DNA of 64,000 bases from Amphiura filiformis (Eukaryota; Echinodermata; Ophiuroidea; Amphilepidida; Amphiuridae): the NCBI RefSeq assembly GCF_039555335.1, contig NC_092646.1:33424880-33488879 (forward strand), given 5' to 3'. The notes under the pieces are model-generated. The model worked only from the letters and a program-made list of their open reading frames with translations, had not been told where the DNA came from and ran no database searches. A program made the position numbers and the translations under genes. This document shows positions 13,401-24,023 of the stretch, piece after piece. Positions within the stretch are counted from its first letter, which is position 1, and every line of letters begins with the position of its first letter.

Positions 13401-16400
13401 AAACAATTGATATTTGTACTTCAAATGTGCAAAATCAATCACAATTTTATGCTGTGTATACTTTTGAACACTCAAAAATGACATTCGTTTTTGAAACTGT
13501 CATGGGCTTTGAGACATAGTATTATTTTTTTAATCCTGATACCAAAAGATTACCAAATCAAAATTACACCATAAACCCTAACAGGACTGTATACTACAAA
13601 ATACTACTTGATATATGCGCTGTTCGTGCGTGCATCCCACATGGTGTGATGATGCAATCGCCCTAAGTGACATATAGGCACGGTTTCGCTGGCCAGCGAA
13701 GCCCAAGACCCGTGACAAAGTGTCGCCGACCCAGTGCCTGGCATGCGAGTGGTCTCAGGTTCGAATCCCACCCAGAGCAAACAACTTCTTTCCTTCTTTT
13801 CTCTCTTTATTCCTTCCTTCCTTTCCCTTCCCGTCGCCAAAAAGCCCTTAGGCGGTTAGGGTTAGGTTACCACTATCGAAACTCAATATAGGCTTCCTTA
13901 ACCCTAACAGGACTGTATACTACAAAATACTACTTGATATATGCGCTGTTCGTGCGTGCATCCCACATGGTGCGATGGCGCAATCGCCTAAGTGATATAT
14001 AGGCACGCAGTTTCGCTGGCCAGCGAAGCCCAAGACCCGTGGCAAAGTGTCGCCGACCCAGTGCCTGGCATGCGAGGGGTCTCGGGTTCGAATCCCACCC
14101 AGAGCAAACAACTTCTTTCCTTCTTTCTCTCTTTATTCCTTCCTTCTTTCCCTTCCCGTCGCCAAAAAGCCCTTAGGCGGTTAGGGATATGTAATCCTCA
14201 CCATAGACTGTATTTTACAGTCTATGTCCTCACTATGGTAAATGGAAACATCTTTATCCATATGCAAGGGGGTGTCTGAGGGGGGACGTACCCCCTGAGT
14301 ATTTGAAAAAAATCAAAATAAAGGCCCAATTGAAGCCATTTCGTGGACCATTTTGACACTAATGTTGTTATCATAGCTTACAACAATAATTGCACATGTG
14401 TCCAAAACAGAAGCCAAAGCGAAAATAAAGGCCCAATTGAAACAATTTTGTGGACCATTTTGAAACTATTGCGCAGTTGTTTCATTACTTAAAGGAGGAT
14501 TTTGTGATCCTAGCATCCTCTTTTTATGATATCCACGAAAAAAGCTTATTCCCAAAATTTCAGTTGATTCTGATTTTGCGTTTGCGAGTTATGCATGATT
14601 GCATTCTGGTATACCAGAACGAAATTCAAATTTGACGATATTTTTGCTAAACGAATTAATCTGCAAGAAATATTTGGTACATAAACATTATGTAGCCAGA
14701 GGTTTCCAGTGGTATAAAAATCTCAACTTTTTTGAGAAAAGTGGGGGATGAGGCTGTGGATCACGAAATGCCCCTTTAAAACAATAAGTCTACTGGGTGT
14801 CCAAAACAGAAGCCAAAACAGATAATTATTTATATGCAGATTGGTGGTCACAGGAGGTATGTGCCCCCCTCAGTTATGTGGGAAAAATTCAACATAAAGG
14901 TCCAATGGAATTGATAGAAGTAAGGGACCGATCGTTATTTACGGCAGGAGGGAATGGGCATTTTGGAAAAAATATCGACAAAAAAAAAATTGCTTTCCCC
15001 CTCGCATCCGCTCAAAATTTTCGGATTCCCCCTTGTTTTCACAAATTTCTCCATTTAAAACTTAACACTTCCCCCTCCTGGTTCAACAAAAACTTTTGCA
15101 GTCCCCCCTCAAGATCCCAAAAATATTTTGGGGTCCCCCCCAAATGCCAATTCCCATCTGTCGTAAATAACAATCGCTCCCTAAAAACCCAAAATTATGT
15201 AAATTTCCACTTTTTGCGTCAATTTTGTGCACAATTTGTTGATTTTGCCCATTTGAAATTCACTTTGCCCCCCTATCCCCCCCCCCAAAAAAAAATTCCT
15301 GGCACCAACACTGCTGAAAATATACCATTAAAAAAGCCTCCCTGGCACATACACTAACATATTTCATAATTTTGTGAAAAAGAGAATAGTACGTTTCTAT
15401 AAACTGTGTGCACACGGTTACTGATCCCATTCACGTCACCATGACATGGCACTAGTCCTATCCTGTTCAGTACTAAATTAGGATTTATTTTGTGTATTGA
15501 ATACTGGTGAATAGAAATAATGCATGGCAGTGACAGTCACCTTGAAAATACTATCAATTTGAATTGTGGGTATGAATAGGGACATTCCCATAAAAAAAAA
15601 TCAAATTTTGGAATTTTTAATTTCATGGCATTTGACTGTAGGACAAGGTGGACTTTTAAAAATCCTTGAAAGTACTTATTAAAAAGAGATTAATTTAATC
15701 AATAAATAACATTTGAACTATGATAATCCCTATTCATCCTGTATAAGGCAGAAAATTAATTGGCCCATTACTCAGGATAGCAATTTTGCAAAAATATCAA
15801 GGTATCGTTTATAAAATTATCCACATCTTGAAAAGCATTGATGCTATTTATATAATTTTGGTATTATTTTAAAGCTTATTGTCTAACATTGCTGGGAAAA
15901 AAGTAGATAATTAAATGTAAAATATTGAGGTACTTTTTAATAAGTGAACAAATGTGAATTGAGCTTTTGCCATATGACCTGACACTTCAATTTTTTTGGC
16001 AATACTATTAGCAGTACACCACTCACTAGGATCCACAACATGCTCATCTATCAGGGCACAGTTCTTTAACCCCAATACATTTGTACATTCATTGCATGAC
16101 CTTTGAAAATTTGAGTACAAAAACTCATACTCTGTAACTTGAAGTCAAATTTTGCACTATAATTGTTTAATTGAGGTTATTGAACTATGTCATTGGGATG
16201 AGGCCATTGTGGTCCATAATAAGTTCATAACTGAACTTGTGTTGCCAATGGCACAAGTGTACATACAAAGGATTTGTCTATGATTTGACAGACACTAATA
16301 ACTTCAGTAAGGTATTAGTATTACTAAGCAATGCCACATGCCTATCAATACAAAAGAGTTGGCATTGATCATCCACATTGCTTTGTTGGATTTGCTAGTA

Positions 16401-17178
16401 ATAATTCTGGCATTGAAATTGTGTACAATTTACTACAGGCATTTTTTTTATTTTAACTTTTCAACTTCAATGAGTTTGTGTCAATTCCATTAATGGGGAA
16501 AACAAAAACACACTCACCCCTTGTACAGTTTATCGATTGGGGACACTTGCCTAGAACAACCAAAAGGGGACACACACACAATTCTAGCCTAAAACCCACC
16601 AATTGGGGAAATTGGTGTGTCAATTAGGGAATTTTGAGTGTCAACTGGGGACATTTGTGTGCAAAAACACACAAAACTTGACCAAAATCTACAATTGCGT
16701 ACCGCCCTACATCCTGTGATAACCAAGGATATTTGAATTAATGTCATTTTTGGCACTCTAAGCCATATGAGGTGCAGAGGGAGGATGTCCCCAGTCTGCA
16801 GATGTCCCCGTTTGGTGGGTTTTGGACTACAAAATGTCCCCATTTGTCTGTGTTTACAAGCCCACCCCCACACAACACACAGAAAATACCAAAGAACATG
16901 CAACTTACACCCCATACATCCCATCCCACCCAACATACTATCAAACACACAAAAGTTCAAGCAAAATAAAAAAAAACCGACCAAATCACCCCTTGCACAG
17001 GCATCCGTCCACTACATGGCAAATACTAGTACTCAAATCCATGCATACCTCAACACCAACAAACACACACCCTTATTATAGCATGTATATCATAATTATG
17101 CAGATTTTAGTCAAGAAAAGTGGTGCAACTTACCAAAAAGAAGTACGTCAAGCCGTTGTTAATAAAACTATCACCCAT
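1295..17178 (-). CDS. NOX2-like NADPH oxidase, 5' nine exons (gene continues beyond base 1)
   Basis: Membrane flavocytochrome that passes electrons from NADPH through FAD and two haems to oxygen, making superoxide. Nine exons join in phase: 17134-17178, 12895-12987, 11578-11697, 10646-10900, 9405-9559, 6903-6983, 5864-5987, 4023-4115 and 1295-1429, giving 367 codons. Landmarks in order are an N-terminus [10 protein letters not shown], the loop [16 protein letters not shown] then FHK and HTIAHF (first haem histidine pair), RRSYFE with THHLF and VVHG (second pair), the loop GIIRSQT, WKWCVGP, and the FAD-domain motifs GQYIFLKCP and HPFTLTS. This order and spacing match the NOX1/2/3 subfamily; no EF-hands precede the oxidase core, which argues against NOX5 and DUOX. 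The NADPH-binding half is not in the window. Which NOX paralogue it is cannot be settled here. Confidence 0.95.
1976..2104. repeat. MITE-D copy (GGCTATTCC-ended palindromic element)
   Basis: Palindrome around CTGTGGAAGATATTTCC / AATCTTCCACAGGGGGAG ending in GGAATAGCCCA. The same family occurs about ten times in the window. Confidence 0.75.
2417..2706 (-). mobile_element. MITE-C copy A: tRNA-like element with TTAACCCTAAC ends
   Basis: 290 bases. The left end is TTAACCCTAACCC, the right end GTTAGGGTTAA. On the minus strand it holds a B-box GAGGTTCGAATCCC and a purine-rich tract. Nearly identical to the copy starting 30 bases later. Confidence 0.8.
2737..3028 (-). mobile_element. MITE-C copy B, near-identical neighbour of copy A
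   Basis: 292 bases with the same TTAACCCTAAC and GTTAGGGTTAA ends as copy A and only a few differences (for example GAGATTCAACC in place of GGGATTCGAACC, and small indels). Its damaged B-box suggests it no longer carries a working internal promoter. Confidence 0.8.
3029..3200 (+). repeat. Interspersed repeat family R1, plus copy
   Basis: Contains GGTCATTCAATGAATG and GGGGTTAAAGAACTGTG. Related copies lie on the minus strand at about 16010-16190 and 26785-26960. Confidence 0.75.
4023..4115 (-). CDS. NOX exon 8 (TM6)
   Basis: 31 codons, [19 protein letters not shown] to KVTITK. This is TM6 and the link to the flavoprotein domain (WKW.VGP..LY..ER in NOX proteins). T-rich acceptor ending TTTAG, donor GTAAAA. 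Confidence 0.95.
4116..5863. other. NOX intron 7
   Basis: Repeat-rich, with G and C runs (4295-4310, 5283-5295) and a triplicated C/T-rich unit (TTTTCTTTTCCTTTGCCTTCC) at about 5655-5735. No coding exon seen. Confidence 0.7.
5864..5987 (-). CDS. NOX exon 7 (third extracellular loop)
   Basis: 124 bases: GIIRSQT, then a loop with two cysteines (YCKD and SRCD) as in the NOX2 third extracellular loop, ending DGSPA at GTAAGT. One base from this exon completes the Gly codon of exon 6. Confidence 0.94.
6090..6345. repeat. Foldback palindrome
   Basis: Arms carry CTTTTCGGTAAATCCCATG and its inverse near 6300-6325, with a GC-richer centre (TGCGCCGATGCGC). GGCTTATGGGATTTACCG recurs at about 20655. Confidence 0.75.
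6903..6983 (-). CDS. NOX exon 6 (TM5, second haem histidine pair)
   Basis: 81 bases: [15 protein letters not shown] followed by VVHGAG. The THH and VHG histidines are the TM5 haem ligands. Starts with one base finishing an Arg codon and ends with two bases of a Gly codon, matching the flanking exons. Confidence 0.97.
7739..7880. repeat. Foldback palindrome
   Basis: Arms read TTGGATGGCT..GCATGATACCATAACATATCGGAT and their inverse ATCCGATATGTTATGGTATC..AGCCATCCAA. No coding content. Confidence 0.8.
8844..9136 (+). mobile_element. MITE-C copy C (tRNA-like, TTAA-ended)
   Basis: 293 bases, from TTAACGCTAACCGTACT to AGGGTTAA. On the plus strand it has GTGGTTCAAAACCGC (a decayed B-box), then a C/T-rich tract and CGCCAAAAAGC, as in the copies near 13.6-14.2 kb. 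Confidence 0.7.
9171..9395. mobile_element. MITE-B copy (TTAA-ended, ~220 bp)
   Basis: The ends are inverted: TTAACTCCCTGAGCACTACCTGCCGAT and its near-complement ending CATGGGGTTAA. The interior repeats CTGATTGGTC. Other copies: 53383-53598, 60803-61017 and 39517-40105 (interrupted). Confidence 0.85.
9405..9559 (-). CDS. NOX exon 5 (TM4)
   Basis: 155 bases, starting phase 0 and ending phase 2 at [25 protein letters not shown] corresponds to TM4 (GLTGV..ITSS in relatives). The acceptor is CTTCAACAG; an AATC microsatellite sits just upstream. Confidence 0.92.
9568..9665. repeat. AATC microsatellite
   Basis: (AATC)n, imperfect, just upstream of NOX exon 5 on the minus strand. A second tract lies at 10325-10370. 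Confidence 0.9.
10520..10610. repeat. MITE-D copy
   Basis: GGGCTATTCCAGTTGAAATC, then CTACCCCTGTGGAAGATTTT with an inverted partner, about 35 bases from the exon 4 donor. A related piece lies at 10055-10145. Confidence 0.75.
10646..10900 (-). CDS. NOX exon 4 (loop B, TM3 haem histidines)
   Basis: 85 codons. [11 protein letters not shown] is the loop-B motif; SFHK and HTIAHFFNF carry the TM3 histidines that ligate the two haems. The rest is the extracellular loop before TM4. TTTTTTCAG acceptor, GTAAG donor. Confidence 0.96.
11578..11697 (-). CDS. NOX exon 3 (TM2)
   Basis: 40 codons with the highly conserved [17 protein letters not shown] segment of NOX TM2 and cytosolic loop B. ATTTCAG acceptor, GTAAGT donor, phase 0 at both ends. 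Confidence 0.96.
11698..12894. other. NOX intron 2
   Basis: Holds a C/T-rich repeat with TCACCCAAAGACCC and CTCTCACCGAATGCCCC (about 11965-12400), with a related copy at 48705-49190. Otherwise AT-rich, no exon. Confidence 0.7.
12895..12987 (-). CDS. NOX exon 2 (first transmembrane helix)
   Basis: 31 codons, from [11 protein letters not shown] to YYYIRFLIG, between a TTCTTCACAG acceptor and a GTAAG donor, phase 0 to 0. It holds most of TM1 and the first extracellular loop. Confidence 0.93.
13010..13220. repeat. Long palindrome, family shared with 30272-30480
   Basis: Arms include GTCACCGGCACTAGCTTTGA and its inverse, each ~90 bases, around a GTACACGC-rich centre; flanked by TATAGTCTATA-like sequence. 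It begins about 20 bases upstream of NOX exon 2. Confidence 0.85.
13572..13864 (+). mobile_element. MITE-C copy D (tRNA-like)
   Basis: 293 bases, from ACCCTAACAGGACTGT to GGCGGTTAGGGTTA. The plus strand has B-box CAGGTTCGAATCCCA, followed by a C/T tract and CGCCAAAAAGCCC. Confidence 0.8.
13898..14187 (+). mobile_element. MITE-C copy E (tRNA-like)
   Basis: 290 bases, from TTAACCCTAACAGGACT to GGCGGTTAGGG, highly similar to copy D only 33 bases away, with an intact B-box GGGTTCGAATCCC. Confidence 0.8.
14489..14779 (+). mobile_element. MITE-A copy 1 (TTAAAGG-ended)
   Basis: Ends TTAAAGGAGGATTTTGTGATCC and the inverse GGATCACGAAATGCCCCTTTAA shortened to 291 bases by an internal deletion. Interior motifs: CATATCCACGAAAAAAGC-like, TTTGCGAGTTATGCATGATT and GATGAGGCTGTGGATCAC. 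Confidence 0.85.
17134..17178 (-). CDS. NOX exon 1 (start codon and TM1 start)
   Basis: 15 codons, [15 protein letters not shown], ending phase 0 at GTAAGT. It resembles the NOX2 N-terminus (MGNW..NEGLS). An in-frame ATG lies one codon upstream (17179-17181); the second ATG is preferred because it aligns with the family start and has A at -3. Confidence 0.85.
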
Positions 17179-19674
17179 CATAATGCAAATAAGGTTTCGT
17201 AAACAATCTTCACTAAATAGACAAAGTTGACTACAAGTCTCTAAGAACAGAGAAAAAAATCTATGATCTTTGTAAATTTTCTCCAACAGCACACAAAGAG
17301 TTAAATCATAAAGTTTCAAAAACTTTATAGAATATATACAAGTAATTCCACACATACACAGAAGAATGTGTGCCCAGTCCTACAAAAACTGCTAAAAAAC
17401 TCCTTCAAATGCTAAACTTTTAGTTCTTTATCGCAGCAAACAAAATACAAGTTGTTGATCAGACGCGTTCTTCAGTATAGTTACAAAAACAACCTGCAAC
17501 AAATACTTTGACATAAAAGGTAAAGTCCTGTTGAGTATTCCACATGGATGGTTTACAAAGACTCCAATGCCACTGTCATTTGCCCCTTCCAGCAATACAG
17601 GAACCAAATTGGCTGCTAAGTTAAAAATGACAAGTTGTCTCATCCATTCAAAGTGTCATACTTAACCGGATCTTAATTGAACAATTATGACACCAATCTC
17701 CTTTATTTATATGTATCATTCAAGTGTGTCCTAGACCTAGGAAAGGTAGATTTATTTACGCTCTGTTAATCTGCTCATGAATTCCACGCTTAATGTGCAA
17801 ACTTAAAGAACTTGTGTTTGGTCTGCTAATATGCTGTGTACGTGCTCTGTTTGAAATATACAAATCTATCACTATATATACGCAAAAAATAAAAATATGA
17901 GCTATTCCATTTAAAATCCACACTACCCCTGACCCGAATGGGGACTCCATTTCACACTCCCTGTGTGGGAGTTTAAGATCATGTCTTCCACAAGGGGTGT
18001 CCGGATTTTAACTGTAATAGCCCATTGTGGATTGTTAAAATGATCGAGAGATCCTGACAATTGATGGCTGACGCTTGGGGGTGGGGGGTGGGGGGGTGGG
18101 GTGAGGGAGGAGGCACATGCTCCCCAATCGATTGCAAAATTTGGGGGAGTGAGGAAGGAAGCACATGCTCCCCAATCGATTGCAAAAAAAAAATGGGGGG
18201 GGGGAGTGAGGGAGGAGGCACATTCTCTCAATCAATTTCAAAATTTAGAAAATCCCATAGGTAAATTGCTGAAAAACAGCTTGTGCCCCCCCCCAGACCC
18301 GGTGCCCCCCCCCCCCCCCACGAAAATCATGGTCGGTGCCCCCAATAAGATGACCCATGTTACGCCACTGGTCTGTATGGTCCCATTTCGGAAACTTGCA
18401 TCTCTATAAAATTATTTTTAAAAAACCTTCTGCATGAGCTTACCATATTAACGCTCTCGCCACGTTCAAAATTTCCTTTATAAATTCAACAATTTCAGAA
18501 TTGTACATTTTCATGACCTTATTTGGAATCTGCATATAAAATGTACTAAAACAAGTTCAAACAAGCCCAGTATTGGTTCAGTGGTTCTTGAGATAGCTCT
18601 TGATATTTTGAGAAATTATCTCAAAACTTGGGACTTTTATGATGAATCCCCACAGCATGCAAAGTATTAACCACAAGTAAACTATATATATGGCAAATTG
18701 CTACACAACATTGAACATGTAGAATGGGTTGAAGTTACGCATGAAAAAACATGGACCTGGGATTTTCCCTCGACTTATTTTTCTTTGAAATCATGTAATA
18801 TCATTATCAAAATAGTTTACCAAATAAACTTCCTACTTCAGGTTACAATGTAATAAATGTTAAAAAGGGCAACCAAAAACGGAAAAGGACCAAAAGGGTC
18901 ACATCATCTTATGCAAGATACTATTAAGGTTATACGATGTATTGTTGGTCGAAGCAGCAGAAAAAAAGTAGTTCACAGCATCTTGCGAATGGTAGTGAGC
19001 TTCAGCAAAAATTGCATTGTTCAATTCATAGTGAGAGTATAGAAGAATTCAAATATCACATAATATACTTTTGTAGGTCCTGTGGTTCTTGAGTTATGTT
19101 GTAAAGAGGGCTGAAACAACAACACTTTTGTAAAAGGTACACAACTCATTAACAACAATAAATTAAGCAAGTTTTCAAAGTATATGATTTGTAGAATGAA
19201 CTTTTGCAAAACACCAAATTGTCATTTTTCAATAATATATTGATTCAGATAATGAAAATCAATTTTTTTTATTGGCTGCTTTGACCAACAATACCTCGTA
19301 TACGCTAATTACGGCTTGGAAAAATACTGTGGAAATGTTGCTATCCGATTCCATAATTAATCCAACTAATAGTGTTCACTTCTGGCAAGTGAAACTACAC
19401 CGTCTAAGTTTGAAACCAATTTGTTTTATTACGCTATATTACTAATCTTCTTCAATTTCTGTGGGGGAAAAATTGACTATATTTAGAGCAAAAATACTGG
19501 TAATACAACTTTAATTTTGTTTTTCTTTTATATGCCTAGAATTATGATATAATATGAATAATAAATATAACAACTACTAAGTATCAGAGAGGTTTTCTGT
19601 CCATTCAAAGCTGCAATCTTGAACGCTTAAGGGAAGGGGTATGAACGTTTGGGCAGTATTTATTGCGCCAATAA

Positions 19675-20300
19675 ATTTTCCTTACACTTGGAAAAATAGT
19701 CACAATTTCAAAACTGAACTATATTGGGGGTAAATTTGTTTTTTAAAAGATGCTTCATCTAATCCTGCACATTATGACACCACATTGAATCCAATGTGAC
19801 CTCAAGTAGAGTTACAAGCAATTGAATAGACGAAGGTCCAATTTTAAGTGACAAACTGGCATATACAAGGCGCAAAAAGATTCCAACGAGCACAACAAAG
19901 AGACAACACAGTTTCTTCAATGAAGTGTTATTTAAAGCAGTTTTTATTTCAGTTTTTACTGCTCTGTACATTTCATCACTTTCAGTTTATTTGTCAGTTC
20001 TTTTGTTTAACCGTTTTCTTTTGTTTCTTTTGTTTTAAATTAAAGCCAAACGCATAAATTAGCCATTCACCACTCTCAAACCAAATGTCTAGTCTGTGGA
20101 GTTTTGAATAGGCCAGTTTGTTACTTTTAAAAATGGACCTTCGTCTAATCAAATGCTTGTAACTTTGCTTCTTGAAGTCACATTAGATTCAATGTGGTGT
20201 CATAATGTGCAGGATTAGATCTATTAAGAAAAAAAATTACCCCAATATTGTTCAGTTTGGAAATTGTGATTATTTTTCCAAGTGTAAGGATACTATAATG
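19675..20300. repeat. Foldback element with ~200-base arms
   Basis: The left arm has CACATTGAATCCAATGTGAC and GACGAAGGTCCA; the right arm has the inverse, with TGGACCTTCGTC and GTCATAATGTGCAGGATTAG. A non-coding AT-rich core separates them. Confidence 0.8.
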
Positions 20301-20736
20301 TCATTAAAGCAATATTTTTCCATAAAGAATAGATTCTTACTTGTCTAACCCTAACACTGGACCCTGCTTTTTGATAATGGAAGTCAAAGAAGATACGAAA
20401 AAGTCAAGAAGAATTTTTGACTTGGCACCCCTGGGATTCTAACCTTTGACCCCTTGTATGCCAACCGCACGATCACGGACACGGACTTGACCCCAAGTTG
20501 GATGATAACTTGAGTGCATCGGCTAAGGTCACTGCATATGTGCAAGTCCCAAATCTGTAGTACTTAAAGGTCTGTGACCCGCATTTCAAAGCCGTAAAGT
20601 GTGCAGTAATGATGTACGCATTGACGTGCCGACAGCACAGGTCTACCCGCAAAGGCTTATGGGATTTACCGAAAAGGTCAATTGACCCATGCGTAATGCT
20701 ATGGTAAATCCACCATCTTGCTTTGTCATGCATGGA

Positions 20737-21064
20737 ACCAAAATAGTGTACCCACAGACTACTACAGACCATTCGCAACCAGTCAAAGCCCCTGTGTTTT
20801 GTATACTGTGAATTCTCGCATATTCATGAGGGCTGATTGCTCCATCGTGCCCTGTCTAACATCACGGCAGCGTTGCGTGCCTTCGCGTATATGCGATAAG
20901 AGCTTTGCATGTCTTCACATTTACGCGAAAGACCGTAAAAATATGCGGAACGTGCGTAGCAGTTTCGTCTGTCGCATTTCATGGAACAATCGGCCCTCAT
21001 TATCGGGTGATGCTGAGACTTTGACTGGTTGCAAATGGTCTGTAGTAGTCTGTGTGAGTGTACC
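20737..21064. repeat. Foldback element
   Basis: Outer arms are GACTACTACAGACCATT..CAACCAGTCAAAG and their inverse CTTTGACTGGTTGC..TGGTCTGTAGTAGTC. The centre includes TATTCATGAGGGC and its partner. Confidence 0.8.
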
Positions 21065-23475
21065 TCCAAGATTTAAGGAAATTGAATGATAATTTGTGAC
21101 TTTGAGCTTTAACAATACAAAGGTTTGTGCATGTAGAACGCAACAAGCACGCACTTTCACGAAGTTTGCGCGTCATGGCAAAATAATACGGACGTACACA
21201 ATTTTGCCCTCCATGAGCAACATACAACCACAGGGGGAATGTAGAGTTTCAGGCCAAAAAAGATAGATTGTTTGGTTGCCCTTCCAAGACAAAACATTTG
21301 GAAGGTCAGTAGGTCTTCCTACATTTTTGTCCATTTTGAAAAGGCTAGTATTGACAAATGCACTTCACAGGAAAATATTGTGCGTTTTTAAACTGAATTT
21401 AAATGGAAACTCTTCTTGTTTTTAATTAAAAAATATGCATTTAATAAATGAAATGAGTGAATAACAAATTATATAAAATGTCCTTGACACTATTCAAATG
21501 TAAGGTTTCTAAAAACAGTGAATGAAAAAAAACCGATCCAAGATTTCTCATCTTTTCGGTCAGTCGCTGAGGGCAACCAAACATTTCTCTTTTTTTGGCC
21601 TTAGCAAATTCAACACATCACACTATATTTTTCGGCCCATTTCTTGTCTTTTTAATGCACATTACTGACATTCACATCACAAACACAGCATACAATTATT
21701 ATATAAACATTTTTAGAAGAGTATTTTACTCCAATATGTGATAAGACTTTTTAATAGAGCCGAGCGAAGTATTTATTTTTTTTTTTGCAGCTTTGTCACC
21801 TTGTTATGAGCTTTAATCAGCAATCTCCTTTTTAAAACTGTATTTTACTCCAATATGTGATAAAGACTTTTTTTAGTAGAGTTGAAATAACCTTTTTTTT
21901 AAAGCTCAGTCACCATGTTATGAGCTTTAATCAGCAATCTCCTTTTTGAAACTGACACCAAAGGTTGATTTATAGCACTGGTGATTAAGTCATGAATGAT
22001 TAGTTTTGCTTTTTGTTTTCATTTCAGGCCATTAAAGGTAACTAGTTAATGACAAGAATATGTTTACACACCTTCAAAACCATCTTTCCTACAATATCCG
22101 AGATTTGTTTTGTTTAACAATTCAGACAAGGTAAAAACCTGGTGGATTATTATTAGACAAGTGTTTACCAATAAAGAACAGTTTACATTGTATATGTGAG
22201 TGCAGTAAGAGGAACTCACAGTACGTAATTCATGGGTCTGTAACACTGAATTACCCATTAATGAATGGGAGTGCAGCAGGAAGAGGAACTTGCGATGCTT
22301 AATTCATGCGTCTGACTACACATCAATGTTGTCATTGTCCTTTTGCACTATTCTGGTTGAAATCCATATACCCTCCTCTGAAAGATCCGTTCTTAATCTC
22401 CCACACAGGTATAGATTTCAAATAGAATCACCCAATCAGGCAACTCCATTTGAAATTCATACTCCCTGCATTGTGAATGATTTATAAGGTCTTCTGTAGT
22501 GGTGTATGTATATCAACTGGCACAGCCCATTTACTCCACCCACCTGTATATATTCTTTTCTTTAGTCACCATACAATGAATGCAAGTGTTTTGACAGGTT
22601 TTCTGCCTCGCAAGTGTCAACATTTTGTGCAGTCATGAGGGTTGAATTGTGAATTGTGACTTCCATGGGGCAAAATAAATGTACCGGTACTGTATATATC
22701 ATATCTTCCCACAGTACAGTGCAAGGATTTGAACCATATGGCGGGAAATTTTTGCGAGTTTTAATTTTCGCAGTTAAATTGCAAAGCCTGTGAAAATATC
22801 TGTTACCATAGGCTTTAATGTGGAACTGTTTGTACCAGCAAATATAATAAACCGCAAATCTGCTCCGAACAGTTCAACTTGCGACAGGACTATACTGCTT
22901 TTGACCCCAAGATTGGTATCAACGACACTGGCATGTTTTAAGTTGAAATGCGCACACTGTTCTCAGAATCGCAGTGTAATACGTTTGAATGTAAAGGTGG
23001 CGCAATAATATTGTAATATTCTCTCACATACAGAGAATGCATGACTGACGTCATCATTATTGACCTGTAATTTAACATGTTTTTTTTTCCCTGTGGTAGC
23101 TTGAAGCTGAATCTTCTTACATATACATATATACCTTGCATCAATTTTAGAACAATGGGACTTCATAAATCCGTAACTTTTTTTCTTCTTTTTTGTTTCA
23201 ACTTTATATGTGAAAAATTCATAACACTATGCCACAATATACGAGCACAAAATTGCAACTGACTTTGATTATTATTTTTTACATGTACGGTTTATGCCTA
23301 CATTTCATCCAATAATGTAGCAAATTGTTTAGAAGACATACAATGTACAAACATTTACTGCTTATAAAAAAAGAAATGTGTAAAATGGTGTGTACTATAA
23401 TAAGGGTAGGAAGAATGATATTCTATACATGACGTTACAACGCATGACAATGAATGAGAGAGTTCCATTAATAAT

Positions 23476-23481
23476 TTTATT
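23476..23481 (-). terminator. Candidate polyadenylation signal of CCT8
   Basis: AATAAA on the minus strand, about 470 bases past the CCT8 stop. A tRNA-like repeat at 23515-23585 would lie inside this 3' UTR, so the assignment is weak. Confidence 0.3.
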
Positions 23482-23514
23482 AGATATTGGTAATTGGGAT
23501 CGTCATCCATAATA

Positions 23515-23585
23515 GGGATGGATAGCTCAGATGGTAGAGCCTCGCAAACCAGAGGTTGGTAGTTCGAATCCCGCTGTTCAGGTTA
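23515..23585 (+). repeat. tRNA-like (SINE-type) sequence
   Basis: TAGCTCAGATGGTAGAGC (A-box) and GTAGTTCGAATCCC (B-box) are strongly tRNA-like, but the acceptor and anticodon stems do not close. Likely a tRNA-derived SINE head. Confidence 0.6.
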
Positions 23586-23951
23586 CATCAGAGGCATTCT
23601 AGATACAGTGATAATCACCTGATGTAGTAATAATTCCAGGATTTTCCTTGGTGTTAAAAATTCTTCCTAACCCTATACATTTGATCAGCACCAAAAAAAA
23701 GGCTGGAATTTACAACTTTTTCCTTCCATTCTTGCAATGCTTCTGGTTCGCATCAACATGTAAAATGGGAAATAAAAAACGCATGATCTTTAACAGTACA
23801 AGCGCATTATTACAAATTATCACCGATAATCCGATATTAATTCAATTTGTAATGCAACACTGGCTTGCCTTTTTGGAACCGATCAAATTTTAGTACCAGG
23901 GACCAGGGCAATATTCCTAATGAATAAATAAACACTACATGTAAGCACTCA

Positions 23952-24023
23952 TCAATCGTCGTCGTTATCCATACCGCCTCCCTTGGGTGGTTTCGGTCCT
24001 CCGGCTGGCTTGGCCATGATAAT
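23952..24023 (-). CDS. cct8: CCT8 exon 13 (C-terminus and stop)
   Basis: 23 codons and TGA: IIMAKPAGGPKPPKGGG with the acidic end DNDDD. The glycine-rich tail projects into the folding chamber in CCT subunits. Confidence 0.97.
   Translation of the reverse strand: MIMAKPAGGPKPPKGGGMDNDDD

Larger units (their letters stand above)
12988..17133. other. NOX intron 1
   Basis: 4.1 kb. It holds a palindrome, two MITE-C copies, a MITE-A copy, a G/C-run-rich repeat (14925-15310), an R1 copy (minus, 16010-16190) and GGGGACA-rich sequence (16540-16870). The 186-codon ORF at 14797-15357 lies over repeat sequence and looks non-coding. Confidence 0.75.
17179..23951. other. Intergenic region between NOX and CCT8
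   Basis: 6.8 kb between the NOX start (and its unmapped 5' UTR and promoter) and the CCT8 stop. It holds MITE-D copies (17900-18020, 22345-22530), a G-rich repeat (18070-18340), inverted repeat R3 (18850-19310), two foldbacks, a partial MITE-C (20346-20475), duplicated AT-rich units (21720-21960) and a tRNA-like repeat. No gene recognised. Confidence 0.75.

Noticed and set aside
14797-15357. The longest uninterrupted ORF in the window (186 codons, plus strand).
   Set aside because: It overlaps C- and A-run-rich repeat sequence, lies within a NOX intron on the other strand, and shows no protein motif.
23515-23585. A functional tRNA gene.
   Set aside because: The A- and B-boxes are good but the acceptor and anticodon stems do not pair, so a tRNA-derived repeat fits better.
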